A stretch of 64,000 nt of DNA from Hoskinsella mucinilytica (GTDB lineage: Bacteria > Bacillota_I > Bacilli_A > Erysipelotrichales > Erysipelotrichaceae): assembly GCF_045223415.1 (NCBI RefSeq), contig NZ_JBEQZJ010000019.1, forward strand, positions 10,300-74,299. Direction: 5' to 3'. Shown in pieces: positions 8,975-17,814 of this stretch; the first letter of the stretch is position 1; each line of letters begins with the position of its first letter. The position numbers were made by a program, and so were the translations under genes. Under the pieces are notes generated by a model that made no database searches, was not told the origin of the DNA, and was given only the letters and a program-made list of their open reading frames with translations.

Positions 8975-9706
8975 TCATTTTTCTGCAACATATTTCAAAA
9001 TCCCTTTCGCAATCGCTTCAGCAATCGCATCACTACCTTCTTCACTGTTTATGTAAGAGGTATCACTTGCATTACTCAAAAATCCGGTCTCCACAAGAAC
9101 AGAAGGTATTTGATTATATACCAAAAGGGATAGTGGTGAACTTGCCTGATCTTTTATACCACGATCAAAGCTTTGAGGAACACCATTTAAAGCTGTATGA
9201 ATATCTTCCGCTAGCTTTACATTTTGTTCATCATTATAATTCACCCAAATTTCATGTCCTCGTATTTCATCCTGATATTCTTCTGAATAATTTAAATGGA
9301 TCGATACAAAACAATCCGCTTTGCTTTCATTTGCAATTTTAGATCTGGTTTCCAGATCCTCCACATTATCATCACTCCAGCTTACTTGATCACTTGTTCT
9401 AGTATACAAAACCTCTATATCATTTTTTTCAAGAATCTGACCGATTTTTTTCGATATCTTTAATGTCAGGTCTTTTTCGATCACCTTTCCATCATCACTG
9501 GAACTTCCTTCATCATATCCACCATGCCCTGGATCGATCACCACTTTGATTTTATCTACCGTCAAAGCATTGCTTTTTGTTTTCGCAACAACAGGTTCCT
9601 TTTCTTTTTCAAGACAATAACTGTCCTTGATAGAAGGTATGATCATAAAACAAATCAGTATCAAGCTTGCCCATATCATATGCCGCTGTATAAAGTTTTT
9701 CTTCAT
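8975..9706 (-). CDS. N-acetylmuramoyl-L-alanine amidase (Amidase_3), membrane-anchored
   Basis: A 243-residue protein with an uncleaved signal/anchor segment (about 8-26) and an Amidase_3 domain. The zinc site is visible: His in IDPGHGGYDEG, Glu in RGHEIW context, His in FVSIHLNYS and Glu in VLVETGFLSN. It hydrolyses the MurNAc-L-Ala bond in peptidoglycan outside the membrane. No cell-wall-binding repeats are present. The ATG at 9706 is preferred because AAAGGAG precedes it. A second paralog lies at 32395-33132. Confidence 0.9.
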   Translation of the reverse strand: MKKNFIQRHMIWASLILICFMIIPSIKDSYCLEKEKEPVVAKTKSNALTVDKIKVVIDPGHGGYDEGSSSDDGKVIEKDLTLKISKKIGQILEKNDIEVLYTRTSDQVSWSDDNVEDLETRSKIANESKADCFVSIHLNYSEEYQDEIRGHEIWVNYNDEQNVKLAEDIHTALNGVPQSFDRGIKDQASSPLSLLVYNQIPSVLVETGFLSNASDTSYINSEEGSDAIAEAIAKGILKYVAEK

Positions 9707-9722
9707 GATTGCTCCTTTCATG

Positions 9723-10550
9723 TCAATGTTCACAATCCTTTAAGATCTGCATGATCACTTCATATGCTTCACTTTCTTTATTCCAAAGATTTTGATATTT
9801 ATGTAAGATACGTATTGCACGTTTTTCATCTTGATCTAAATATGCCAAAGCATAATGCAAAACAACATCACAAGGATCACTATGTACCTTTAATAGATGT
9901 AAGAAAAGTTGCTCCCCTTTCTTAGATTTCATTCTAACATAAGCAGTCGCTTGTTCATATTGAATACTGATACGAAGCAAGGGATAACTTTTAGAAAAAG
10001 TTTTCAATAACCTTTCACATAAATCAACGATGGTACGATAAAGTTGCTTATCTTTTTCAGCTTCTTGCATCATCAAATCCAAAAACGTCATCAAGCTTGC
10101 ATATAAATCTAAATCATCATGAACTTGATAATCGATGGTTTCAAGTGCACTGATATCAAATTTTTCAGCTGTCTGACATAATTTTTTAAAACAACTCACA
10201 CCTAATTTGATTTTTTCTGAATTTGAAATGCTCGGTTCCATTATATCACGAATTTGATTGGATAGGATTCCATAATGTAAAAAACCAAAATTTTCCCGAA
10301 TTGCGATTTCTAACACTGCTTCATCTATAAAAGATACCGGATAGCGACCTTCCTTAATGCTATCCTGTTTGAAAATTTGATCAGATATGGCCAATTCATT
10401 ATACGTATGTGCTAAGCTTTCTTTGATTTCATCATAAGACATTTTACAACCCATCGTGACTAATTCTTGATTAATTTCTTGTTTGCTCATTTGGTTTAAA
10501 TCGTGAATCATCGTTTGATATTTCATATGTTCTGTGATAGCATCTTTCAT
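9723..10550 (-). CDS. Helical repeat protein of unknown function
   Basis: A 275-residue, entirely helical, soluble protein with Tyr/Ala/Leu-rich helix pairs in the C-terminal half (about 150-270) that look TPR-like. I do not recognise a family. It starts 4 bases after the stop of the YqxD gene and ends 16 bases before the amidase, so these form a run with ilvA. Function unknown. Confidence 0.7.
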   Translation of the reverse strand: MKDAITEHMKYQTMIHDLNQMSKQEINQELVTMGCKMSYDEIKESLAHTYNELAISDQIFKQDSIKEGRYPVSFIDEAVLEIAIRENFGFLHYGILSNQIRDIMEPSISNSEKIKLGVSCFKKLCQTAEKFDISALETIDYQVHDDLDLYASLMTFLDLMMQEAEKDKQLYRTIVDLCERLLKTFSKSYPLLRISIQYEQATAYVRMKSKKGEQLFLHLLKVHSDPCDVVLHYALAYLDQDEKRAIRILHKYQNLWNKESEAYEVIMQILKDCEH

Positions 10551-10554
10551 ATAA

Positions 10555-10992
10555 TCACTCCATTTGTGTCAGGATATCTTGAAGCAATTCACAAAATGCA
10601 TCATCATCTTCTTGTTTTCGTTTTTTCGCATGAGCATAATTACCGTGTTTTCTCATGATTCTAGATTGATGACGTTGTGCCAAGAGATTATCAATATTTT
10701 CTTTGGTATAGGCAAATCCATTTTGTGATAATACAATTGCACCTTTTGATAAAGCTAGTGCTGCCAAGCCGTAATCCTGAGTAATTATGATATCATTGTT
10801 TTTTATATAACGCAAGAGTACAAAGTCAGCTGCATCTCTTCCTTTATCCACAACGATCATTTTAACTCCCTCATATGAAAAGAAATGAGAGGTGTCACAA
10901 ACAATGACGACCTCTACTTTAAAACTTTCCGCAATTTCAATGGTTTCTTCGATTACTGGGCACCCATCCCCATCAATATAGATTTTATGCAT
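10555..10992 (-). CDS. YaiI/YqxD (DUF188) family protein
   Basis: A 145-residue protein with the DUF188 signature at its start (IYIDGDGCPV) and the later motifs DKGRDAADF, TQDYGLAALAL and LSQNG. The fold is PIN-like and the family is thought to act on nucleic acid, but no activity is established. It overlaps the end of ilvA by eight bases. Confidence 0.88.
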   Translation of the reverse strand: MHKIYIDGDGCPVIEETIEIAESFKVEVVIVCDTSHFFSYEGVKMIVVDKGRDAADFVLLRYIKNNDIIITQDYGLAALALSKGAIVLSQNGFAYTKENIDNLLAQRHQSRIMRKHGNYAHAKKRKQEDDDAFCELLQDILTQME

Positions 10993-12184
10993 GTTCCACC
11001 AGATTTGGCGTATATCCGTTTTCAGTCAATATATCCATAACTTGTTGGATATGTTCTTGATTATTCGTTTCAATGACCAGTCCTACTCTACATTGATTGA
11101 ATAAGATTCCATTTTGAATACGATTATGATTGATAGAAATAATGTTTGCGCCGGTTTTTGAAATTAATTCGATCATTCTTGATAAGTTACCCGGCTTATC
11201 CATGACATTCATATTGATCACTGCTTTTCTTCCCGTTTTGATCAAACCGAGATCAATGATCTTACTCAATAGATTGACATCAATATTACCACCACTTAGC
11301 ACACAAACAACCTTATGATGATCTAGATCTATTTTATGAAACAATGCTGCGGCTACACTTGTTGCGCCGGCACCTTCTGCCACCATTTTCATTTTTTCCA
11401 AAAGAATCAATATCGTTGCGGCAATTTCTTCTTCACTCACAGTAACAACTTCATCTACCAATTCTTTACAAATATCATATGTTAACTTACCCGGTGTTTT
11501 TACCGCAATTCCATCAGCAATGGTATTGACACTATCTAACTGTATGATTTCTCCTTCTTCTAAAGAACGTTTCATACTTGGTGCATTTTCTGATTGTACC
11601 CCGATCACACGACAAGAAGGTTTGATGTTTTTGATAGCGGAAGCAATCCCACTAATCAATCCTCCGCCGCCAATCGGTACGACCACAGTATCCACATCAA
11701 GCATTTTCTCTAGTATTTCGATTCCAATGGTTCCCTGTCCTGCAATGACATCCTCATCGTTAAACGGCTCAATAAACACTGCACCGGTGATTTCCTGTAA
11801 ATTTTTCGCATATTCATAGGCATCATTAAACGTATCACCTTGGAGTTCCACATTAACCCCATAGCTCCTTGTGGCTTCTATTTTTGATAATGGTGCTGTT
11901 TTCGGCATCACGATGGTACCCTTAATTCCCATTTTCATGCATGAATAAGCAACACCCTGTGCATGATTGCCAGCACTCGCCGCAATTACCCCACGTTGTT
12001 TTTCCTCTTCACTTAAATTTGATAACTTAAAATAAGCTCCTCTTAACTTAAAAGCCCCTGTTCCTTGTAGGTTTTCTGCCTTGATGTAAAGATGTTCATG
12101 TAGTTTAGATGCATGAACGATCGGTGTCTTACTGATGATAGGATCCAATACTTCCTTTGCTTTTTGTATTTTCTCAAATTTCAT
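10985..12184 (-). CDS. ilvA: Threonine ammonia-lyase (threonine dehydratase) with ACT domain
   Basis: A 399-residue PLP enzyme of fold type II. The Schiff-base Lys lies in GTGAFKLRGAY, and the PLP-phosphate loop is VPIGGGGLISG. The C-terminal ~80 residues form one ACT domain (VMDKPGNLSRMIELI), the layout of TdcB/IlvA1-type short threonine dehydratases. It deaminates threonine to 2-oxobutanoate for isoleucine synthesis or catabolism. No other ilv gene is nearby, so a catabolic role is possible. The start at 12184 has GGGAGG upstream. Confidence 0.9.
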   Translation of the reverse strand: MKFEKIQKAKEVLDPIISKTPIVHASKLHEHLYIKAENLQGTGAFKLRGAYFKLSNLSEEEKQRGVIAASAGNHAQGVAYSCMKMGIKGTIVMPKTAPLSKIEATRSYGVNVELQGDTFNDAYEYAKNLQEITGAVFIEPFNDEDVIAGQGTIGIEILEKMLDVDTVVVPIGGGGLISGIASAIKNIKPSCRVIGVQSENAPSMKRSLEEGEIIQLDSVNTIADGIAVKTPGKLTYDICKELVDEVVTVSEEEIAATILILLEKMKMVAEGAGATSVAAALFHKIDLDHHKVVCVLSGGNIDVNLLSKIIDLGLIKTGRKAVINMNVMDKPGNLSRMIELISKTGANIISINHNRIQNGILFNQCRVGLVIETNNQEHIQQVMDILTENGYTPNLVEHA

Positions 12185-12361
12185 GATGCGTCCTCCCTGA
12201 TATCTATCATCATTGTACACCGTTTTCATTTGATTGAAAAGACACTTTTTCTACTTTTTGAATACAGTTATAAATATTTGTTCACAATTTAAAAACAACT
12301 ATATCTTACCCTTATACCATAAGGATCTTTTTTTATCCTTTTTTCAAAAACTTCGCAACAT

Positions 12362-12402
12362 AGAAAAAGGATCAATATCTATCGCATACAGATATCGATC
12401 CT
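12362..12402 (-). terminator. Intrinsic terminator of the hybrid kinase gene
   Basis: Stem GGATCgATATCT/AGATATtGATCC followed by T5 on the minus strand, directly after the kinase stop codon. Confidence 0.8.
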
Positions 12403-12407
12403 TCCAA

Positions 12408-15014
12408 TTACCTATCATTTATATCAGGCTTACTTTCTGAATGTTCAAAATCTTTAATTTCTTTGCGTGTCTTTTCGTAACACTCATAAATATCTTCTAC
12501 TACAAATGGTTTATTGATATGAGAATTCATCCCACATGCTTTACAGCGATTGATGTCTTCTTGAAAAGCATTGGCAGTCATCGCAATGATCAGTATGTTA
12601 TCTGCATCAGCACGTGGTAGACTACGAATCATCTGAGTTGCTCGATATCCATCCATAACCGGCATCTGAATATCCATAAGAATCAAATCATAATAGCCTT
12701 CCTTTGATTCTTCAAATTTCTTAACTGCTTCTTCTCCATTGTTTGCGATATCCACACAAGCATCATCTAATGATAATAATTCCACTGCAATTTCAAGATT
12801 CAACAAATTATCTTCTACGATCAAAACATGTTTTCCTGCAAGAGCTTTTTCCACACAAATTTCATCTTCTTCAGATGGCAATTCATATAAACGACGCATT
12901 AAATCTTTAAAATCTTTATGGAATACCGGGCGGCACAAGATATCATCTGCATTCATTTGCTGCTTAACTTCTTCTAACTCATCTTTATCAAATCCTGTTA
13001 CGATGATCTTGATCGATGTAGTCGATGCTTCTTTGATCTGTTGAGCGACCTTATTCATATCTTTCGCAAAGTCCCACCGAACCAGACACATCGTAAAACC
13101 TGCGTTATCTTTTTCTGCCTGATCCAATAAGTGGAGTGCATCATTCAAGGCTTGTGCGCTTTCAACTATGAAACCTTCATCATCTAGTAATAATCCCAGT
13201 TGTGTACGTACTTCATCTACTTGATTTAAGATCAATACTTTTTCTTTATGTTCTAAACTTAACATTTCTTTTGGTTGCTGTTTTTGCAAAGTGACCGGAA
13301 TCTCAACATGGAAACTACTTCCTTCATTCACCTTGCTTTCTACGTATATGCTACCTCCCATCAGTTCTACAAATCGTTTGCTGATCGGTAAGCCCAATCC
13401 AGTACCTCCATAGCGACGAGCAACACCGCTATCCTCTTGTGTAAAAGGTTCAAAGATTCGCTGTAAATTTTGTTCAGCAATACCACATCCAGTATCTTTT
13501 ACAACAAAATGATACCAAACTTCATTTTCCTTTTCACTTGTATGATTCATTTTTTCCACACAAACTTCTACTGAACCGTTTTGCGGAGTGAATTTGAGTG
13601 CATTTGAAATCATATTCGTAAGTATCTGATTCAAGCGAAGCTCATCACTAATGATATATTCATCGATGATACCATTAAGGAAAACTTCAAATTGAATTCC
13701 TTTTTCTTTTCCTTGTGAGTAAAATACTGCTGTCAATGACTTTAATAACGTACCAAAATTAAACACTTCATTATGTAATTCGATTTTACCGCTTTCAATC
13801 TTAGACATATCTAAGATATCGTTGATCAACGTAAGAAGATGTTTAGAGGATAATGAAATTTTATCCATGCAATTTTTCATACGATTCGGTTGATCGATAT
13901 AATGTTTTCCTACTTCTGTCATCCCTATGATTCCATTTAATGGTGTTCGTATCTCATGCGACATAGAAGATAAGAAATTACTCTTTGCCTGATTGGCCTT
14001 CTCGGCTTCTTCTTTTTCTTTTACAATTTGTTTACGATAGCGTCTTTCACTTTTTTGATGTAGGATAAAGAAAGCGGCTATTACTAATAGAATTAAAATA
14101 AAGATTCCAAATGCAACGATCATCAAGAAATGGCTCAATGCAGAAACCTGAGAATTGACAGTTGTATATGCCATACTGGTACACATATACCAATTTGTAC
14201 CGGAAATCGGTGCATAATATAGATATTCATGGCGCTGATACAAATGCAACGATACCATAGCTTCCTTTCCATCTTGAATATTTTCTTTGAGGTTTTCTAA
14301 AGAATACCCTTCATCAAAAACGGATTGATGTTCCAAAATAGAATAAAGATTGGTTCCTTGTAATGCAACATCACGATTGGAATTGCGGATGATAAAAGTA
14401 CCATCAGGTGCAATGATATTAGAATAAGAAGCTGTTCCGTCTTTGTTTAATGCCAGTTTCTCACCAATGACTGAGGTATCGATACCCGCAATAATAGCAA
14501 TAAATTTATCATTGAAAAATGGTTTTGTTTCAATTGTTGCCCCAAGTAACATCATGTCATTTCCCCAAATGGTTTCATTCACCGATAAGAGTTTTTCATT
14601 TCCTTCCATCAGTTGATGAAGCCCAGAAATCTTTGAAATTGCCGGAAAAATACCATCTGAAGAATAGGCAATGCCTTGTTCACTAAGCAATGCCACATGA
14701 GAGAACTGATTGTCTTCTTTTACTTTTTTTAAGAAAGCTATCAGATGTTCTTCACTTTCTAATTCAGAAGCAGAAACAGAATTTCCTATTGTTTGAATCT
14801 GAGCATATAAACTATCTAAATTTGTTTTGAAATGGTTGCTCATTTGTTCTGACATTTCTTGTAGATACACTTGACTTATTTTTGAAACAGTTCGTTTTGC
14901 TTCTCTTTGATAAGAGTAAAAAGCAGTGATGCCTAAAGACATAATCAAGAGAATAAGTAGAAATAAGAAGATCATTTTTTTCCGCTTCGATTGTAAAAAC
15001 ATCTCATCCTTCAT
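12408..15014 (-). CDS. Hybrid sensor histidine kinase with extracellular Cache domain and two receivers
   Basis: An 868-residue membrane protein: TM1 (about 14-33), an extracellular Cache-like sensor (about 35-290), TM2 (295-320), a short coiled coil, HisKA with SHEIRTPLNG (His353), an ATPase domain (about 460-585), then two receivers. The first receiver (about 600-720) has lost the phospho-acceptor region (CLVRWDFAKD). The second (about 730-860) is canonical, with LILMDIQMPVMDG. No output domain follows, so the signal must pass to a partner by phosphorelay or contact. Its start (GAGGAGG, 9-base spacing) lies 23 bases after the lipoprotein gene, so both form an operon. Confidence 0.88.
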   Translation of the reverse strand: MKDEMFLQSKRKKMIFLFLLILLIMSLGITAFYSYQREAKRTVSKISQVYLQEMSEQMSNHFKTNLDSLYAQIQTIGNSVSASELESEEHLIAFLKKVKEDNQFSHVALLSEQGIAYSSDGIFPAISKISGLHQLMEGNEKLLSVNETIWGNDMMLLGATIETKPFFNDKFIAIIAGIDTSVIGEKLALNKDGTASYSNIIAPDGTFIIRNSNRDVALQGTNLYSILEHQSVFDEGYSLENLKENIQDGKEAMVSLHLYQRHEYLYYAPISGTNWYMCTSMAYTTVNSQVSALSHFLMIVAFGIFILILLVIAAFFILHQKSERRYRKQIVKEKEEAEKANQAKSNFLSSMSHEIRTPLNGIIGMTEVGKHYIDQPNRMKNCMDKISLSSKHLLTLINDILDMSKIESGKIELHNEVFNFGTLLKSLTAVFYSQGKEKGIQFEVFLNGIIDEYIISDELRLNQILTNMISNALKFTPQNGSVEVCVEKMNHTSEKENEVWYHFVVKDTGCGIAEQNLQRIFEPFTQEDSGVARRYGGTGLGLPISKRFVELMGGSIYVESKVNEGSSFHVEIPVTLQKQQPKEMLSLEHKEKVLILNQVDEVRTQLGLLLDDEGFIVESAQALNDALHLLDQAEKDNAGFTMCLVRWDFAKDMNKVAQQIKEASTTSIKIIVTGFDKDELEEVKQQMNADDILCRPVFHKDFKDLMRRLYELPSEEDEICVEKALAGKHVLIVEDNLLNLEIAVELLSLDDACVDIANNGEEAVKKFEESKEGYYDLILMDIQMPVMDGYRATQMIRSLPRADADNILIIAMTANAFQEDINRCKACGMNSHINKPFVVEDIYECYEKTRKEIKDFEHSESKPDINDR

Positions 15015-15037
15015 ATGCTTTTTCCTCCTCATCCTTT

Positions 15038-16969
15038 TTATGAAGCTATATCCACGATTCTATTTTCTAATTCCACATGAATCTTTTGGTCCATATAATG
15101 TTCAAAATAATATTTCATAGCGTCTTGATACGTCATATTTGTTTCATCAACTAAACTTACATTTCCTTTTTCTGTTGCATCATCATAATAATTCAGCATC
15201 ATATATCCATCGCCATTACCTTCAGCATATCCTTGTTTTCCAGCCATATAATCATTTACAGCCAATGTATAAGATCGATTCCTCTGAATTGCTGTGCCAT
15301 TCTCTAATACTACGGATTGAAGGCGGCTACCGATTGGTTTTGAGCTATCAAAGGTATAAGATATACCCGATACTTGTAAGAATCTTCCACCGGGAAATTC
15401 ATCGGTACAGGTGGATAAACTGTTTTCTAACATTCTCCATATAACATCTCCATCTATTTTTAATACCACTATTTTATCATCAAAAGGACATACTACTTTC
15501 AAATCCTCTCCATAAATGTCACCTTGATATAAGCTTGAGCGAATAGCACCTCCATTGATGACCGCAATATCTGCTTGGGTTACTAATTTAATACTATCTG
15601 CGATAAGATTTCCAATCTTCGTTTCTTCTTTTCTAACATTATAATTCTCTAACAATAAATCATTATCAATAAAACCTACGATCGACAAGTCATAATCTAC
15701 ATCTTTTGATCCATTCACATGATAATCATCTACAGCTTCTAGAACTTGTGCTATACTACTGCTTTTGTCGAATGTCTTCCTTGCTTGAAGTCCTAGATAC
15801 TCAATGATACTATTCGGAAATTGAACGTTATAAACATATCCTTCTTCTATATATTCAGAAATTCCAGCTGGCATATTTTCTTTATTATTTTCATCATTTT
15901 TCAAATAAGAATGTTCACTTTTTAAATCACTCATAATGGCTTTTTGTCCCTCTTCCGTTGACAATAGCTCTATAACTTTTTTACTAGCTTCTTTTTTCTC
16001 ATCGGAAGAAGATGCATTGATACCTACATAGCCAATTGGAGAATACATCACCCATGGATGATTTCCTTCATCTGATAATAGCGGTAACATACGATATTCA
16101 TATGCTTTTGCCCTTCCTGCTTCAACATTTGTTTTATTCTCTTCCACAATTTGTGTCATAAGGTTAGAACTGCCAAATACTGCTGCTAAGTTTCCTAACG
16201 CCATTCTCTCTGGAATCAAAATACTATTTCGTTTTAAAGCAATTGCATTTGGATCTAATACACCATCAGATATCAATGCATTGGATAATGTAAAAGCTTT
16301 TTCAAACGTTCCCGTAAATCTACTTTCTTTTCTTTCTAAATCGGCAAGCCATTTTACACCTTCCACAGTTCCAAGAAAGTCTGGAACCATCATTCCAACA
16401 AAAAATAAACCAAGACTTGCGTTATAATTGCTTTCTATACTAAAATTAATACCATCTTCACCTACACCTAAGCCCTTGCTTTTCAGTGTCGATAAGGCAC
16501 TTTCCAATTCTTTTAACGATGTAGGTAAAGGAATACCGGCTTCCTTAAACATTGTTTCATTTATGATATAGCTATAGTATGTACCCGGTAGCGGAAGCAA
16601 ATAATTTTTTCCATTAACCATCAATTTAGAGGTTATCGTGCTATCGTATTGGCTACTAGCCTGTGTATCACTTAGATCTAGTAAATATTCCTGCATATTT
16701 TCAAAATCCGGTTGACTTGAAATAACGATATCCGGACCAACACCTTTTGCGAGTTTTCGTATTTGTTCACTTAAATAAGGTGTGCGTTCATATACTAATT
16801 CTATATCTGAATATGTATCTTCTACCAATTGCTTGAATTGCTTAAACTCAGTAGAATATAGCAATGTAACGGTTGTCTTCTCTTTTTTATTGCTACAACC
16901 ACCTAACGAAGTAATCGCAATCAATAATACGATGCACCAAATAAATCCGATCCGCCTATTCTTTTTCAT
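15038..16969 (-). CDS. Lipoprotein: family-1 solute-binding protein fused to 5'-nucleotidase C-terminal domain
   Basis: A 643-residue lipoprotein. The signal peptide ends in lipobox SLGGC (Cys25). Residues about 35-410 look like an ABC-type family 1 solute-binding protein (VTLLYSTEF, GVGPDIVISS, LLPLPGTYYSYIIN, ALGNLAAVFGSS). Residues about 442-643 match the C-terminal substrate-binding domain of 5'-nucleotidases (KIGNLIADS, AVINGGAIRSSL, GRFLQVSGISYTFD, YTLAVNDYMAGKQGY). The N-terminal metallophosphatase domain that does the chemistry in that family is absent. No ABC permease is nearby; the next gene is a Cache hybrid kinase, so a sensory role is likely (inference). The ATG follows GGGAGAG. 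Confidence 0.85.
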   Translation of the reverse strand: MKKNRRIGFIWCIVLLIAITSLGGCSNKKEKTTVTLLYSTEFKQFKQLVEDTYSDIELVYERTPYLSEQIRKLAKGVGPDIVISSQPDFENMQEYLLDLSDTQASSQYDSTITSKLMVNGKNYLLPLPGTYYSYIINETMFKEAGIPLPTSLKELESALSTLKSKGLGVGEDGINFSIESNYNASLGLFFVGMMVPDFLGTVEGVKWLADLERKESRFTGTFEKAFTLSNALISDGVLDPNAIALKRNSILIPERMALGNLAAVFGSSNLMTQIVEENKTNVEAGRAKAYEYRMLPLLSDEGNHPWVMYSPIGYVGINASSSDEKKEASKKVIELLSTEEGQKAIMSDLKSEHSYLKNDENNKENMPAGISEYIEEGYVYNVQFPNSIIEYLGLQARKTFDKSSSIAQVLEAVDDYHVNGSKDVDYDLSIVGFIDNDLLLENYNVRKEETKIGNLIADSIKLVTQADIAVINGGAIRSSLYQGDIYGEDLKVVCPFDDKIVVLKIDGDVIWRMLENSLSTCTDEFPGGRFLQVSGISYTFDSSKPIGSRLQSVVLENGTAIQRNRSYTLAVNDYMAGKQGYAEGNGDGYMMLNYYDDATEKGNVSLVDETNMTYQDAMKYYFEHYMDQKIHVELENRIVDIAS

Positions 16970-17033
16970 ATCTACTCTCTCCCTTATACCGACACTTCTT
17001 TCCATATATCGTGTATAATTTATTCACAAAACA

Positions 17034-17336
17034 TCATTGTCCTTGATACAGAAGTTCAGATATTGTATCCTGCATAAGTTGATATTGATGTTTTACTTGT
17101 TGAAATGCATCATCAATTTTCTCAAAATCTTCCCTTTGGCATAAAAGCTCAGCTAATTCTAAATCTACTTGAACAAGTTGTATCAAAACCAAATTTAAAA
17201 CGATCCCTTTTTCATGCATCACAGCTACAAATGCATCTTCATATCTAAAAATCGCCTGTTCCTTTCATCATTATTCACTTGATGAACAGCATCTACATAA
17301 TCTGCTTCCATCAATATAGCGATCCTCAACCATCAT
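17034..17336 (-). pseudogene. Frameshifted remnant of a small gene
   Basis: On the minus strand three reading frames seem to share one former gene. ATG-ATG at 17336 follows GGTGA but stops after about 21 codons. A second frame (17311-17225, starts MEADYVDAVHQ) is coding-like and stops. A third frame continues to 17034 (VMHEKGIVLNLVLIQ ... ISELLYQGQ), opens at 17222 with GTG and has no ribosome binding site. The simplest reading is a ~100-residue helical protein broken by one or two indels. A -10-like TATAAT lies upstream near 17417. An intact 62-residue gene is an alternative. Confidence 0.4.
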
Positions 17337-17688
17337 ATATTCACCAGCTCTCTATTGTTATAAACAAAATTCAAATCAATGATAATACCAATACCTATAA
17401 TTACGATATGAATCTTTTATAATTATAACAACATCAATTACACAAAGCAATGAATCACAAGAATCATGATCTAACTACAAAAGACCATGATATCCTTACA
17501 TAAAGTTTTTAAACATATTCATTATAGCAATATTTTGTTACTGAATCAAATACAAATTCATTCTTCGCTCCTTTGATTACACTATTATCGTTCCAAAAAA
17601 ATATCATAAGTCAAAAGGTTTCGCTTAAATAACTTCTTGGCTTTTTTCTTTGAGTTTATTGCTAGAAGAACTTTTATATAATAAAAAA
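17337..17688. other. AT-rich intergenic DNA with no supported gene
   Basis: I see no open frame of useful length on either strand. On the minus strand AAAGGAG near 17570 precedes a 7-codon frame (MNLYLIQ), and TATAAT-like boxes occur near 17525 and 17417. The segment is probably promoter DNA plus gene debris. Confidence 0.4.
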
Positions 17689-17722
17689 GATAAGAACTTT
17701 TCAGCAATCATAAGTTCTTATC
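17689..17722 (-). terminator. Second hairpin downstream of the HPrK-like gene
   Basis: GATAAGAACTT/AAGTTCTTATC with a 12-base loop, followed by T6 on the minus strand. It forms a tandem pair with the hairpin at 17745. Confidence 0.65.
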
Positions 17723-17740
17723 ATCTATTTTATAATAAAT

Positions 17741-17778
17741 AAAAGATCAGAAAATCTACATTAAGTAGGTTTCTGATC
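17741..17778 (-). terminator. Intrinsic terminator of the HPrK-like gene
   Basis: Stem GATCAGAAAcCTAC/GTAGatTTTCTGATC with a 5-base loop and TTTTATTTATT after it on the minus strand. Confidence 0.75.
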
Positions 17779-17814
17779 CTTTCTTAAGAATACTTCTAAT
17801 AGATATGATTCTAT

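Noticed and set aside
9524..9754. 76-residue plus-strand frame
   Set aside because: Antisense shadow of the amidase gene.
12330..12356. AAGGAT...ATCCTT hairpin with T-run on the plus strand as a separate terminator
   Set aside because: No plus-strand gene ends here; the stem is short and its loop is all T, so chance is likely.
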